Assembly (NCBI GenBank): GCA_023853785.1
Contig: JAJIRX010000915.1
Location: 1 to 15,783, forward strand
Source: Psilocybe azurescens
Lineage: Eukaryota; Basidiomycota; Agaricomycetes; Agaricales; Agrocybaceae
Reading direction: 5' to 3'
Length of the DNA stretch: 15,783 bases
The notes below the pieces were generated by a model. The model was not told where the DNA came from. It made no database searches and saw only the letters and a program-made list of their open reading frames with translations. Shown here in pieces: positions 1 through 8,095 of this stretch (its first letter is position 1; every line of letters starts with the position of its first letter). Position numbers and translations under genes: made by a program.

Positions 1-1590
1 CACATCTACAACAGCACTTCAATCAGCTCAGTCACTTGTACTGGTATGGAACATATAATGTAATAAAATGATTTATACATGTTCGTTCATTTTTAGTCTA
101 TTTTTCTGCATGCTAGTTGGCCATTAGCCTCACTTCCACATGTTGGGAAGTAATTAAATTTTTAACACAAGTTGATACTTTTTCACCAATATTACAAATA
201 GTGCACACAAGTTAGAATTCACCATGTAAGTAATTCAGGTATAGCTATGTATGTGAAAGTTGAAGAGTATATATGTAGTGTGGACATGTAAGTAGTAGGA
301 TGTATGGTGTACATCCTTCCAGTCCAGAGTTGTGTCACTGCTCAATGATCAGCGCATAGGTAAGCAAACATAGGTGGAAAGCATAACAAGATTACTGAAA
401 GCCTGGCGTCACCAGGCTCACTGAGAGTCACACAGAGAATGACAGGACCACAATATATTGATAGAACGACTGACTGGGCTACAGGTGGGTACGGTGCATA
501 ATGTGTAATAGAGAAGTCGGTGTCAAAGGAATGGGTTGGGGATTGTAGTCACGTGTACGTAAATGTAGAAGATAAAATAATATGGAAAGGGGCTGTGGTA
601 AGACAGGGGCGCCAGGTTTACATTGGCATTCGAAAAGAGGATTGGTGCCGCCATGTCCCAAAACTCAGCGTAATTTGGTAGAAAATAAGTCATAACTATG
701 TAGGTGCCTCATACTGTAGAAAAAAGAATGAATGACGAAGGGTCGGGCCGCGAAGAGGTGTATGTGGGTGCATGAGATGAATAATAGTGAGTACATGCGA
801 AGTGGGTATCTATAAATGATTATATACATGCATGTGCCTGTGTACTGTCAGTGATAAGCTAAAATGAGATTACGATGGAATGGGACGGGAATGAAGATGA
901 AAATGCGGGTGATTTACGAGAGAGGAGGCGAGACCTGGGAAGTGGCGAGCCGCATGCACAGTCCAAAGGCAATGGTGTTACACTGTGTAGGTCAGCACAA
1001 TAAGGAACAGATATCGAATTGTCAACCATTGCAATTGGCGAAGCGATCGAAAAGAAATCAATAACTCACTATCCCTACATTCTCTCAATTCCCTCTGACT
1101 CCGTCCAATTCTACTTCTGGTATACACACACGCATGTCGCCGCGATGTTGGCATATTCTGAACTGAGCTTAAGTTTTAGGAGGGAATTGTCATATCCCGG
1201 CTGTTGTCTGCATGAGTGTCGTTGTTTTTTAAGGTGGTGGAGGGGATCCAGACAAGGGAGGAGAGGGGCAGCTGAATAGCATGGCATTTCAGGGATAATG
1301 GCCAAGTCACACGACAAGAGGGAAATGCAGAGAGAGACACGGCGCCATCACCCACTCATCATGCACGCCTCTACCCTCAACCTCCTCACATTGATAGTGA
1401 GATGTAATGGCGAGTATTTCACTGTTGGAATCGCTACCATGAAATAAATATCTCAAGCTACTCCAACGACCACATCAGATCACATCCTAAATTTCTGTAG
1501 TACCAATCGTACTGTCCCAGATGTAACAGAATAATGGACTGGCTATTCTCGTCAGAAAGTCACCCCGGTATTTCTTAAACACGCCTACGT
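1..1590. other. AT-rich flank without a supportable gene
   Basis: No frame here gives a convincing protein. The open frames are short (60-86 codons), have irregular composition and match no motif I know. I see no tRNA or rRNA gene, no tandem array and no transposon terminus. It is best described as intergenic fungal DNA, with the caveat that small exons of an intron-rich gene could be missed by eye. Confidence 0.5.
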
Positions 1591-1591
1591 T

Positions 1592-1921
1592 TCACATTAG
1601 ATTGATGGCCCTCGACTGCCCCAATCTATGTCTTATTAAACTATGTGCTACGCTATGCTCTATGTCTATCTCCTCGTTCTTTGGTGTGCATGGTGTCTCC
1701 TCCAGCTGCGTGGAACATAGAGGAATGATGAACTCCTTTATTGTCAGACCAGTCATGCGTGACCACCTGATCCAGCACAGCGCTCAGGTTTCGCATGAGC
1801 AGCTCAACATACCTTGCCGCATCCAATCCTCCAGATGTTCAAATATCTCTGCATGGCTAGATTTGAAAAGGTACAGTGTTGAGGCGCTACATAATAATTT
1901 GCATTCTGGAGGTACGTTCTC
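1592..1921 (-). CDS. Candidate last exon of an unrecognised host protein (two indels)
   Basis: On the minus strand a protein-like sequence runs from about 1921 to a TGA at 1592-1594 if two one-base frame changes are allowed. Upstream it reads CQENVPPECKLLCSAS and then SHAEIFEHLEDWMRQ. One missing base at the CC run 1812-1813 leads to YVELLMRNLSAVLDQVVTHD, and one extra base near 1735-1736 leads to KEFIIPLCSTQLEE and a tail ending SRAINLM. A CCTAAT...CCAG sequence just upstream (about 1922-1932) could be a branch point and splice acceptor, which would make this a terminal exon. The alternating amphipathic composition and the fact that each frame opens where the previous one ends support coding, but all three frames and the antisense strand are stop-poor here. 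I do not recognise the family. Confidence 0.33.
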
Positions 1922-2322
1922 CTGGCATTAGGCGAGTGAGACGGAGCAACTGAGATCGTATATGTGCGTTCAGAAAGAGATAATAAGGGGAATGGTTCAG
2001 TACAAGCATGAAAAGGGCTGTAGTATGTCAGAGATGAATTAGAATCATACACTGTAAGCTCAGAATGTTAGACGTTAGTATGGTCGAGGAAATGAGTGAC
2101 ACACCCTTGCATTCTTTGTACTGAATCCAAACAAAGGTGGGTAGGTTCGACAATAATGACAGAAGTGTGCGGGAAAATAATGGAATTACCTATGAGACAC
2201 CATGGGCTTTTGAGAGGAATGGGAAGGAGTAAGGTTCCAAGAAGCAATATTTTTCTATGAATTTCATAAGCATGCATATGTATGAAAAAATCTTGATGTC
2301 TGAAGTGGAAGTTCACCCATAT

Positions 2323-3392
2323 TCAAGTAGGCAATAATCTAGCCGGGTAACGAGGAAGGTAGCTATCATGATTGGTACTAAGCTCTGCTACACTGAACTC
2401 GCTGAATTTGACCCAAAGGAGCTTGTGCCCCAACCCGAGAATCGTACCCAGCGCGAGCGCATGCTGCTGCTCCAACGCCGCCGTCAGCACGGACGACGCT
2501 TTGGACGTAGCTTCGGTGGGCTCCTGCTCGAGCACGTGGTTGTCATCACCGTCATGGATTTTGTGTGCTGCAGCTCTTCCTTCGCATCGCCTGCTTTTGC
2601 CTTGGTCTTTGTGATCTGGGTCTAGGAAGTGCTGCTCGTGGTGCTTGGCCTCAGCCTCGACATTCGACTCGGACTCCCCATCCTCGCCCTCATGCGACCA
2701 CACCCGCCTTTGCGTAAGCGGCGAACTGACACTCGCTCTCCTCGCCCGATCGCCCATGCCCAACGTGGATGGCTCAGGTGTCCTCGGCCGCTCGACGCCC
2801 AGGTCCTCCCTCCTCCGCGTCCTGTCTCCTCTGTCTCCGCCATCTCCGACTCTGTTTCCATTGTCTCATGCCTAACCCTCTCCTCCTTGTGCTCATGCTC
2901 ATGCTCGTGCTGAACCCTACCATCACCCACCCTCACCCTCTGCCTCACCAACATCACGCACCAGCATCTCCTCCGCAGGCCCAGGTGCCCCACGCGCTGC
3001 CCGCCCCCTCTACAAAATGCCCATGCCCATGCCCATGCCCATCCTCCCCACTCTCGGCACGCGTAAGTGCCTCCCTCGTCCTCGCGCGCTATCCTGCTCA
3101 TGTGGCAGACCGTCGAGATGCTCCTCGCGTCTTCATCGTCGTCATCATCATAATCATCTTCCTCATCTTCCTCCTCACTATCGTGCTCCTTGTTGTCCTT
3201 CCCATCCCTGTCCTCTCCCTCCTCATGTTGTTGGTTATTCATGCCCGTGTTTGCGTTCCTGTCCAGGACTCAGCTCACCTGCCCCTGCCCCCTCCCCTGC
3301 ATAATCGTTTCCTGTAAAACCCCATCTCTCTCCTCATCACCTCCTGCTCGAGCATAGCGGCCTCCGGCTGGGCGCACCCCTTTCAAATGGCC
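2323..3392 (-). CDS. Acidic, disordered host protein (C-terminal part, frameshifted)
   Basis: Minus-strand coding is suggested by long open frames and by purine-rich sense sequence. The first block starts at an ATG at 3242-3240 (MNNQQHEEGEDRDGK) and is followed by a run of Asp/Glu (EEEDEEDDYDDDDDED). Further on come a His-Glu dipeptide repeat (HEHEHEHK, about 2889-2912) and a segment rich in Glu, Thr and Met. Near 2760 the reading must shift to another frame, where an acidic stretch (HEGEDGESESNVEAEAKHH) continues to a stop at 2323. Upstream of 3242 the same frame is open back to 3392 except for one TGA (3272-3270), which directly follows a splice-donor-like GTGAGC. No enzymatic domain is seen; it resembles nuclear acidic low-complexity proteins, but that is composition only. 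The retrotransposon begins 5 bp beyond this block. Confidence 0.42.
2889..2910. repeat. Hexanucleotide repeat (GCTCAT/GCTCGT)3
   Basis: Three tandem six-base units. On the minus strand they encode alternating His and Glu in the frame of the acidic host protein. Confidence 0.7.
3017..3042. repeat. Hexanucleotide repeat (ATGCCC)4
   Basis: Four perfect tandem units of ATGCCC. On the minus strand they give Trp-Ala, Gly-His or Met-Gly dipeptides depending on frame. The open minus-strand frame reads WAWAWAWA, which is unusual. The Gly-His frame would suit a disordered protein better, so an indel near here is possible. Confidence 0.75.
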
Positions 3393-3396
3393 GCGA
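3393..3396. repeat. Target site duplication GCGA (left copy)
   Basis: GCGA directly precedes the left LTR terminus (TGAACT...) and is repeated directly after the right LTR terminus (...ATGACA) at 15228-15231. A fifth base does not match, so the duplication is 4 bp. Confidence 0.75.
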
Positions 3397-3752
3397 TGAA
3401 CTACGTAGTGTGTGATTTGATATATAAATCGAAAACCAAAACACAAACCAGAGAGGAATGGTCTAGACTAGATAAGACGACTCTCTCCCTGTTGAGTTAA
3501 AGTGAGGGCTGGCTTTGCCACTAGGTTGTGAAGATGTATGTGGTCTGAGGAGGGCAGGGACGTATGAAGAAGGAGGAATGGATGAGGGAATATAAAATGC
3601 CCTTGAGTATTTACTGAGAGGAAGCAACCCGACTTGATTAGGGTAGAACGGTGTGAACGAAGAGTGATGACTGTGGAGGGGCCAAGTGACTAGATAATTT
3701 GCAGGGATTGATACGGGGCAGGAGTGAGAATGTAGTCTTGATCCTAGTGCGC

Positions 3753-3758
3753 TTTAAT
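3753..3758 (-). promoter_or_regulatory. Candidate poly(A) signal ATTAAA in the LTR
   Basis: ATTAAA on the minus strand lies about 500 nt downstream of the LTR TATA box. It is the only near-consensus poly(A) hexamer I noticed in the R/U5 half. Fungal poly(A) signals are loose, so support is weak. Confidence 0.2.
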
Positions 3759-4273
3759 CGAGTCTACAGCGTCTGCAAAGCTAGAAGTAAAGCCTGCTGA
3801 TAGAGTAATGACTTGAGCGGCCTGGAGTGATAGATGATGAAGGATTGTGCGATGTTCTTGAACCAAAAATCAAACAGAGCGGTGGAGTGAATGAGGGATG
3901 ACTAGGGCAATGGATGAAGATGACAACAAGACCAAGATTGCTGAATAAAAATATTCTGGAGCAACTGAAGCGATGGGGAGTTGAGGATCTTGAGGTAGAG
4001 GAAGAATGAAGGGTCTGGAGGATGATAGGATCGAAATGAACTGGACAAATTGCCCTGGGATGTGAGAGCGTGGGTGGTTGGATAGGCTGTCTAGCCTCTG
4101 ATGAACGTCTTGAATAACTGGAGTGATTGTTGAATTTCGTGGTGAATATTGATAGAGATTGATTGAATGCGTGCTTGGAGTGCTGGACTGAGTACTTGAT
4201 AACTTGAAATCTTTGCTGTGAAGAAAGTTGGGGCTTGTAACTTCCTTGCATTCCAAGCGATACTAATACATGG

Positions 4274-4281
4274 TTTATATA
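4274..4281 (-). promoter_or_regulatory. TATA box of the LTR promoter
   Basis: TATATAAA on the minus strand lies about 800 nt inside the LTR from its transcript-sense 5' end. This would put the transcription start near 4245-4250, dividing the LTR into roughly 830 nt of U3 and 850 nt of R plus U5. The same box occurs in the 5' LTR, where it would drive the genomic RNA. Upstream lie the GATGAGTAAG repeats, as expected for U3 control elements. Confidence 0.5.
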
Positions 4282-4424
4282 CCAGAGAACATAGAAAAAT
4301 ATTTAAAAGAGATCAAGCGTCCAAACTATACTAATCATTCTGTAGAACGACACCCAGTAGTCCCATCTGTCAACTACATACAATAGATTGAAGGCTGATG
4401 GAGTTTAGGAGTGAAAAATAGAAG

Positions 4425-4519
4425 GATGAGTAAGTAAGTAACATAGGATGAGTAAGAAGTATAAGCAGGATTATGAAAAGCGAAGTGAGATGAGTAAGAA
4501 AGAAGCGAAGCTGAGTAAG
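4425..4519. repeat. Interspersed GATGAGTAAG repeats in U3 (3' LTR)
   Basis: GATGAGTAAG occurs exactly at 4425-4434, 4447-4456 and 4489-4498, with a variant, GCTGAGTAAG, at 4510-4519. The core TGAGTAA resembles a bZIP (AP-1/Gcn4-like) site. The cluster lies about 145-245 bp upstream of the TATA box in transcript sense, where U3 enhancers are expected. Confidence 0.6.
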
Positions 4520-4611
4520 TACAATAAGCAAGAATGACAAAAGGAAGGAAGGATCAATCATATGAAAGTGTCAGACAATAGAAAAGGAGCCAAAATAGCG
4601 AACAAGTACCA

Positions 4612-4643
4612 TGCCAATGAATAGAACCAGTCTATTCATGGCA
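4612..4643. repeat. 13-bp inverted repeat (hairpin) in U3, 3' LTR
   Basis: The arms TGCCA + TGAATAGA and TCTATTCA + TGGCA pair over 13 bp around the 5-nt loop ACCAG, with one bulged A at 4617. The same structure is at 14759-14790 in the other LTR. It may be a protein-binding palindrome; no function can be assigned from sequence. Confidence 0.7.
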
Positions 4644-5082
4644 CAGCTCAGTCATCCATTACCAAGACTGCTGAGTGAGACAAAGATTTGCTGCATATGT
4701 GGAATCCAGTTAAGGACCAAATAGTTGTAGATGATCAAATGCTGATGACGATGGTGATATATGATGCTGTGCAGTGCTGTGCGTACTAGGATAGATAGGA
4801 ATGATGTCCAAGAATAATCTGCGCATAGCCTTGAGGTTCGAAATAGATAGACGATTGAATCATTGATAGGGAATGTAACTGATCAAAGGGTTGAAGTGGA
4901 GATTGAAAGTTGGAATGGAGCTTGAAGTGGACTGTGAATGGGCTTTGACGTTGAATATTGAGGATGTCCTTCAGATAAAAATGCGAAATAATAACCCTGG
5001 CTTCTGCATGCAATGGGGGTTCGAGACAGATGCTCTAAGCTTATAGATAAATCTCATATCCAATCAAAATTGGTGTATGACA

Positions 5083-5093
5083 TCCACCCAAAA
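5083..5093 (-). other. Candidate polypurine tract
   Basis: The transcript-sense sequence TTTTGGGTGGA directly abuts the start of the 3' LTR (TGTCAT). Plus-strand priming is expected exactly here, but the tract is short and interrupted by a T, so assignment rests mainly on position. Confidence 0.4.
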
Positions 5094-5172
5094 CTTGAGA
5101 AAAGAACCGTCCTCGGTTGATAGCCAACATGCGGAAATGAGGAAGAGGTTACTTTAGGTCTGGGACAAGCAT

Positions 5173-5265
5173 TTACTGATCGTCGTCCAAGGTATCGTCC
5201 ATATCTTCATTGTTGTCCTGAGCGTATTCAAGATTTTCCACTATGTCGTCCAGTTCAGCTCTAGG
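5173..5265 (-). CDS. Acidic C-terminal tail of integrase/pol
   Basis: After a probable missing base at the AA run 5286-5287, a different frame reads SVIPRAELDDIVENLEYAQD and then a short Asp/Glu-rich end, finishing at TAA 5173-5175. It continues the protein smoothly, whereas the frame used upstream stops at 5241 in an unrelated sequence. The tail lies 90 bp from the 3' LTR. Confidence 0.6.
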   Translation of the reverse strand, partial: PRAELDDIVENLEYAQDNNEDMDDTLDDDQ

Positions 5266-5426
5266 AATGACTGATCCATCTCGAGGAAGTAGCGTAGAAG
5301 TCGGAATGCAGCAACGCCTTGAACCATTGGAGTACCATCAAGTTCCTTTAGCACATAAGAACCACCACGAGTTTGTCGAATAACCTCATAAGGACCAAGA
5401 TATCTGGGCTTGTGTTTGCGATTCAT
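5241..5426 (-). CDS. Integrase C-terminal GPY/F-like module
   Basis: The segment reads NRKHKPRYLGPYEVIRQTRG and then GGSYVLKELDG. This matches the GPY/F module that follows the catalytic core in Ty3/Gypsy integrases and helps bind DNA. The upstream frame carries LVLVRNTA, the usual sequence just before this module. Frame changes near 5440-5450, near 5470 and near 5510 separate it from the core. There is no chromodomain after it. Confidence 0.85.
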   Translation of the reverse strand: MNRKHKPRYLGPYEVIRQTRGGSYVLKELDGTPMVQGVAAFRLLRYFLEMDQSFLELNWTT

Positions 5427-6019
5427 CTCTTTCTCTGACGCGCAGTGTTGCGGACAAGGACTAAAAGTTCCAGGCTGAAATGCTGTCTGACGAATACGAT
5501 GCGCAAGCGTTGTTCAAATACGGCCTTTGATTGCAGACGGGATTGTCGCAGGACTTCAGCAATATTAGCTAGGTCTTCATCGCGCTTCATAAGTTGTCGG
5601 ATTCGTTGGGCCAGCAAATCTTCAGACGTCATTCCACTAGTGAAGCCATCAACTAGAAAGGTCGCTTCCATAAGGTCAAAGGGAAGAACAGGATGAAGGC
5701 CATGCATGACATAGAAAGGGGAATGTCCAGTAGATCGTCGAGTGATACATTTATCGGCAAAGATAGTATGATGAACGTACAGTGGCCAGTCTTGAGGTCG
5801 GTCTCCACAGGCTTTGAGGATAGATTCCCTGAAGTCAATATGTCCTCGTTCGACTGATCCATTGGCTTTGGAATTGTAAGGCGAGATGTGAACATGAGGG
5901 ATGCCATACTTCTCCATGAGATACGCAAAAGCTCCAGCGACTTCAGATCCGTTATCTGTTCGAACTTGTCCTATGGCTCCGTAGCGACATATAATCTCTT
6001 CCCAGAAAAAGTTAGCCAT
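5423..6019 (-). CDS. Integrase catalytic core, second half
   Basis: This segment carries the second catalytic Asp (RTDNGSE, about 5940-5965) and the catalytic Glu (NSKANGSVERGHID, about 5837-5872) of the retroviral-type DD35E integrase fold. It follows WEEIICRYGAIGQV and continues into a basic, helical region (LMKRDEDLANIAEVLRQSRL). The core would join cDNA ends to host DNA. The join to the preceding segment lies at the CCCC run 6022-6025 on the plus strand; one extra base there restores a single frame. Downstream the frame wanders near 5510. Confidence 0.92.
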   Translation of the reverse strand: MANFFWEEIICRYGAIGQVRTDNGSEVAGAFAYLMEKYGIPHVHISPYNSKANGSVERGHIDFRESILKACGDRPQDWPLYVHHTIFADKCITRRSTGHSPFYVMHGLHPVLPFDLMEATFLVDGFTSGMTSEDLLAQRIRQLMKRDEDLANIAEVLRQSRLQSKAVFEQRLRIVFVRQHFSLELLVLVRNTARQRKR

Positions 6020-6963
6020 CTCCCCTTAGACTTGATGGTCTTGAGAGCGCGTCCTTCCGGTGCACGTGATAGATCGTCTCGTGCTATAACCATGTATCGG
6101 AATTTACCAGATCTAGGCATGAAGAGAACATCGACGTTGATGATGGTGAAGATGGACGGTGTGGCTGAAATGGAAATGGGGACTTCAGACTTCTTGGTTG
6201 ATCGAACTTGACATTGGTGGCAGGTAGCGAGGTGATGTTTAATATCCTGGAACATGAAAGGCCAGTAAAAGCGAAGACGTATAACTCCAAAGACTCCGTA
6301 TAGACCACGGTGACCTAGTTCTTCATGTGCTTGAGTTAATACTAGAAGGCGTTTGTTGGCATCAAGGATGACACGTAGTGGAGAGCGTCCAAATCGTTGC
6401 TTATACATGAGGTTGTCTTTGAGATAAAATTGAGAGGCACGTGCGAGGAATCGTCGTTGAGCTTGAATGTTGTTGAAAATAGGCATAATTTGGTCTTGAA
6501 GAAATTGATAAATTTTGTGAAGGCTTTCGTCTTGAAGATTCGCGGTCGAAATAAATGAAGGAAGTGAGGAAGGATGATAAGAAGGAAGTGAAGTGGGACG
6601 TCTAAAGAAAACAGGAAAAAGGGCATAGGTGGTTAAGAGTGCAATATCGTCAAGCCAATCATCTTCTTCTTGTGGCTCATTGAGTTCGTCTTCAGTAGGC
6701 TCTCGTCGGGAAAGACCATCAGGTCCACGGTGACTTCCTGCTTTGACATGAATGAGAGTGAAGTCGAAGAGTAGAATGCCTTGGATCCAGCGGTTCATAG
6801 AAGCGTTAGGTTGAAGATCAGGTTCGTTAAGCATGCCTTTGATGTATTTGGCGTCTACTTCAACGTGAAGATTCTTGACTCCAATAAGATGCAAACGGTA
6901 GTGACGTAGAGCACGGAAAAGACCATAGAGCTCCAACTTGGGTTGACTATAACGAGCTTCTCG
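5971..6963 (-). CDS. RNase H C-terminal half plus integrase zinc finger and first catalytic Asp
   Basis: It begins REARYSQPKLELYGLFRAL, with the RNase H catalytic Glu, and continues with VEVDAKYIKGMLNEPDLQP (catalytic Asp) and GPDGLSRR (final RNase H Asp). After a linker comes the integrase HHCC finger: HEELGH, then CHQC about 30 residues later. The first integrase catalytic Asp is in INVDVLFMP. These blocks are collinear with Gypsy pol. RNase H removes the RNA strand during cDNA synthesis. The segment ends in a wrong-frame tail after 6022. Confidence 0.93.
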   Translation of the reverse strand, partial: REARYSQPKLELYGLFRALRHYRLHLIGVKNLHVEVDAKYIKGMLNEPDLQPNASMNRWIQGILLFDFTLIHVKAGSHRGPDGLSRREPTEDELNEPQEEDDWLDDIALLTTYALFPVFFRRPTSLPSYHPSSLPSFISTANLQDESLHKIYQFLQDQIMPIFNNIQAQRRFLARASQFYLKDNLMYKQRFGRSPLRVILDANKRLLVLTQAHEELGHRGLYGVFGVIRLRFYWPFMFQDIKHHLATCHQCQVRSTKKSEVPISISATPSIFTIINVDVLFMPRSGKFRYMVIARDDLSRAPEGRALKTIKSKGRWLTFSGKRLYVATEP

Positions 6964-6965
6964 GG

Positions 6966-7112
6966 ATTCATGGGTATGGAACCGTAGCGAGCAGGATGAC
7001 GACGTCCAGAAGGGGCAATTTGAGACAAAATAAATCCAACGGCAATTTGAGAAGTGTCGACAGAAAGGATAACTGGGAGTTCAGAAGTATAATCAATGGA
7101 ACGGAGGATAGG
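6966..7112 (-). CDS. RNase H N-terminal segment
   Basis: This frame reads PILRSIDYTSELPVILSVDT and then QIAVGFILSQI, followed by RRHPARYGSIPMN. VDTS holds the first catalytic Asp of RNase H. The piece is 49 codons and is bounded by two homopolymers where one base appears to be missing: the GGGG at 7111-7114 and the GGG at 6963-6965 on the plus strand. It has no start codon of its own. Confidence 0.85.
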
Positions 7113-7117
7113 GGATC

Positions 7118-7255
7118 AATAACAATTTCTTTGAGTGTCAGGAAAGCAAGTTCTCGGATATCAGTCCAAATAAAAGGTTCGTCCTTGCGATAGAGTTCGG
7201 TGAGAGGTCGGATGAGTGTGGAATAATTCTTGATCCAAACGCGGACTGTTCCGCT
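7118..7255 (-). CDS. Reverse transcriptase connection region
   Basis: This frame reads SGTVRVWIKNYSTLIRPLTE and then LYRKDEPFIWTDIRELAF, the connection region between the reverse transcriptase thumb and RNase H in Gypsy elements. It follows FLGL of the previous segment after one extra base near 7254-7257, and runs to the GGGG at 7111-7114. Confidence 0.82.
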
Positions 7256-7445
7256 AAAGTCCTAGAAAAGCACGGACATCACGAATATTCTTGGGTCTAG
7301 GCCAATTGATGATCTTCTCGACTTTGGAATCGTCAGGCAGGCGACCTTCTGGTGTACATTTTTGTCCAAGAATAAGTACTTCAGGCTGAGCGAGCTGAGT
7401 TTTAGACCCAGAAAACGTGGCTCCAGCACATCCCATACGATGCAT
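7254..7445 (-). CDS. Reverse transcriptase thumb segment
   Basis: It reads MHRMGCAGATFSGSKTQLAQ and then EGRLPDDSKVEKIINWPRPK followed by VRAFLGL. This is the conserved block that follows the catalytic Asp pair in Gypsy reverse transcriptases. The same frame is open upstream to about 7548 (NPGIRRFVWEHAQDVHRI), so the true segment is longer than the ATG-bounded one. The join to the palm is at the GGG run 7548-7550. Confidence 0.9.
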   Translation of the reverse strand: MHRMGCAGATFSGSKTQLAQPEVLILGQKCTPEGRLPDDSKVEKIINWPRPKNIRDVRAFLGL

Positions 7446-8095
7446 GATTCGGTGAACGTCCTGAGCATGTTCCCAGACAAAGCGTCGGATCCCTGGATTT
7501 TCTGGAATGGTTTCTGGATTTCCTGAGGCGTCCAGGTACTGCGTAGAGGGCCTTTGATAGGTACATCATCGATGAAGACGTTGGCAACATGAGGAATTTC
7601 ATCGCGTAGAATGAAGGTGGTACAGGCTTGAAATTCAGCGACTGCATTGGTATATCCCATAGGCATGGAGGTGAGTCGTAATGGACCAATAGGTGACTGG
7701 AAGGTGGTAAGATCACGACTGTCTGGATGAATTTTACGTGCATCATATCCCCAATATAAGTCAAAGACTGTGTAGATGGAATGACCAGCGAAAGGAACAA
7801 CGAAGTCATCAAGAACAGGAGGTACACCAGCATCACGATAAGAAATGGAGTTGAGGAGTTGAAGGTCATGGACAAGACGGATAGCACCGGTCGCTTTCTT
7901 CTTGACCCAGAAAATAGGTGATCGATAAGGAGCTTGACTTGGTTCGTACACACCGGCTGCAACTTTTTCACGTAAGAGCTTTGTGACGTCTTCTTGAAGG
8001 CCTGGAGGAATAGGGAATATTACGTACGACCCATGGTTCATGATCTTCGACAGGTAGAATATAAGGGGAAAAATAGTCTTCAGAAAATGTGCCAC
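7262..8095 (-). CDS. Reverse transcriptase fingers and palm
   Basis: The protein-like part runs from PIPPGLQEDVTKLLREKVAA (about 8010) to DDVPIKGP (about 7550). Motifs in order: YRSPIFWVKKK, TVFDLYWGYDARKIHP with the first catalytic Asp, PMGYTNAVAEFQ, and VANVFIDDVPIKGP with the paired catalytic Asp at 7565-7570. FIDD replaces the commoner Y(V/I)DD, as I know from basidiomycete Gypsy elements. The enzyme copies genomic RNA into cDNA. The N-terminal 25 residues and everything after KGP are out-of-frame readings caused by base changes near 8010 and 7549. Confidence 0.95.
   Translation of the reverse strand: MAHFLKTIFPLIFYLSKIMNHGSYVIFPIPPGLQEDVTKLLREKVAAGVYEPSQAPYRSPIFWVKKKATGAIRLVHDLQLLNSISYRDAGVPPVLDDFVVPFAGHSIYTVFDLYWGYDARKIHPDSRDLTTFQSPIGPLRLTSMPMGYTNAVAEFQACTTFILRDEIPHVANVFIDDVPIKGPLRSTWTPQEIQKPFQKIQGSDALSGNMLRTFTESCIVWDVLEPRFLGLKLSSLSLKYLFLDKNVHQKVACLTIPKSRRSSIGLDPRIFVMSVLF

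Larger units (their letters stand above)
3397..5082 (-). repeat. 3' LTR of the retrotransposon
   Basis: This 1,686-bp LTR matches the copy at 13544-15227. In transcript sense it starts TGTCATACACC and ends GTAGTTCA. By eye I count about four or five substitutions and five small indels between the copies. The indels are mainly in homopolymers: the G run at 3715-3718, the GGG at 4072-4074, the GG at 4971-4973, the A/G stretch near 4977-4987 and the G run near 5016-5020. It contains a U3 enhancer-like repeat, a hairpin and a TATA box. It is much longer than the few hundred bp usual for fungal Gypsy LTRs. Confidence 0.97.

Noticed and set aside
479..1317. Short frames at 479-661 (minus), 864-1064, 1019-1279 (plus) and 1111-1317 (minus)
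   Set aside because: Overlapping on both strands, with no domain, poor composition and no start or splice context. Consistent with chance.
1770..1816. Possible 46-nt intron (GTATGT...GATCAG) on the minus strand
   Set aside because: Splicing it gives a stop or an unlikely protein in every phase, while reading through with one added base gives a smooth protein.
2368..3317. Plus-strand frames of 80-182 codons in the GC-rich left flank
   Set aside because: They are antisense to the acidic minus-strand frame, and their Leu/Val/Pro-rich or Cys-rich repeats are what the complement of Asp/Glu codons gives.
3781..4256. Open frames of 128-156 codons within the LTR (MQGSYKPQ, MECKEVTS), repeated at 14018-14403
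   Set aside because: They begin only about 20 nt downstream of the TATA box, at or before the expected transcript start. One-base differences between the two LTRs change their frames and lengths, and they match no family. Treated as chance frames in U3/R.
4425..4519. CRISPR-like array
   Set aside because: The units are 10 bp at irregular spacing in a eukaryotic LTR; there are no spacers of constant length and no cas genes.
5016..5036. GGTTCGAGACA, resembling a tRNA B box
   Set aside because: The last bases do not fit the B-box consensus, and no A box or cloverleaf can be folded around it. It lies inside the LTR.
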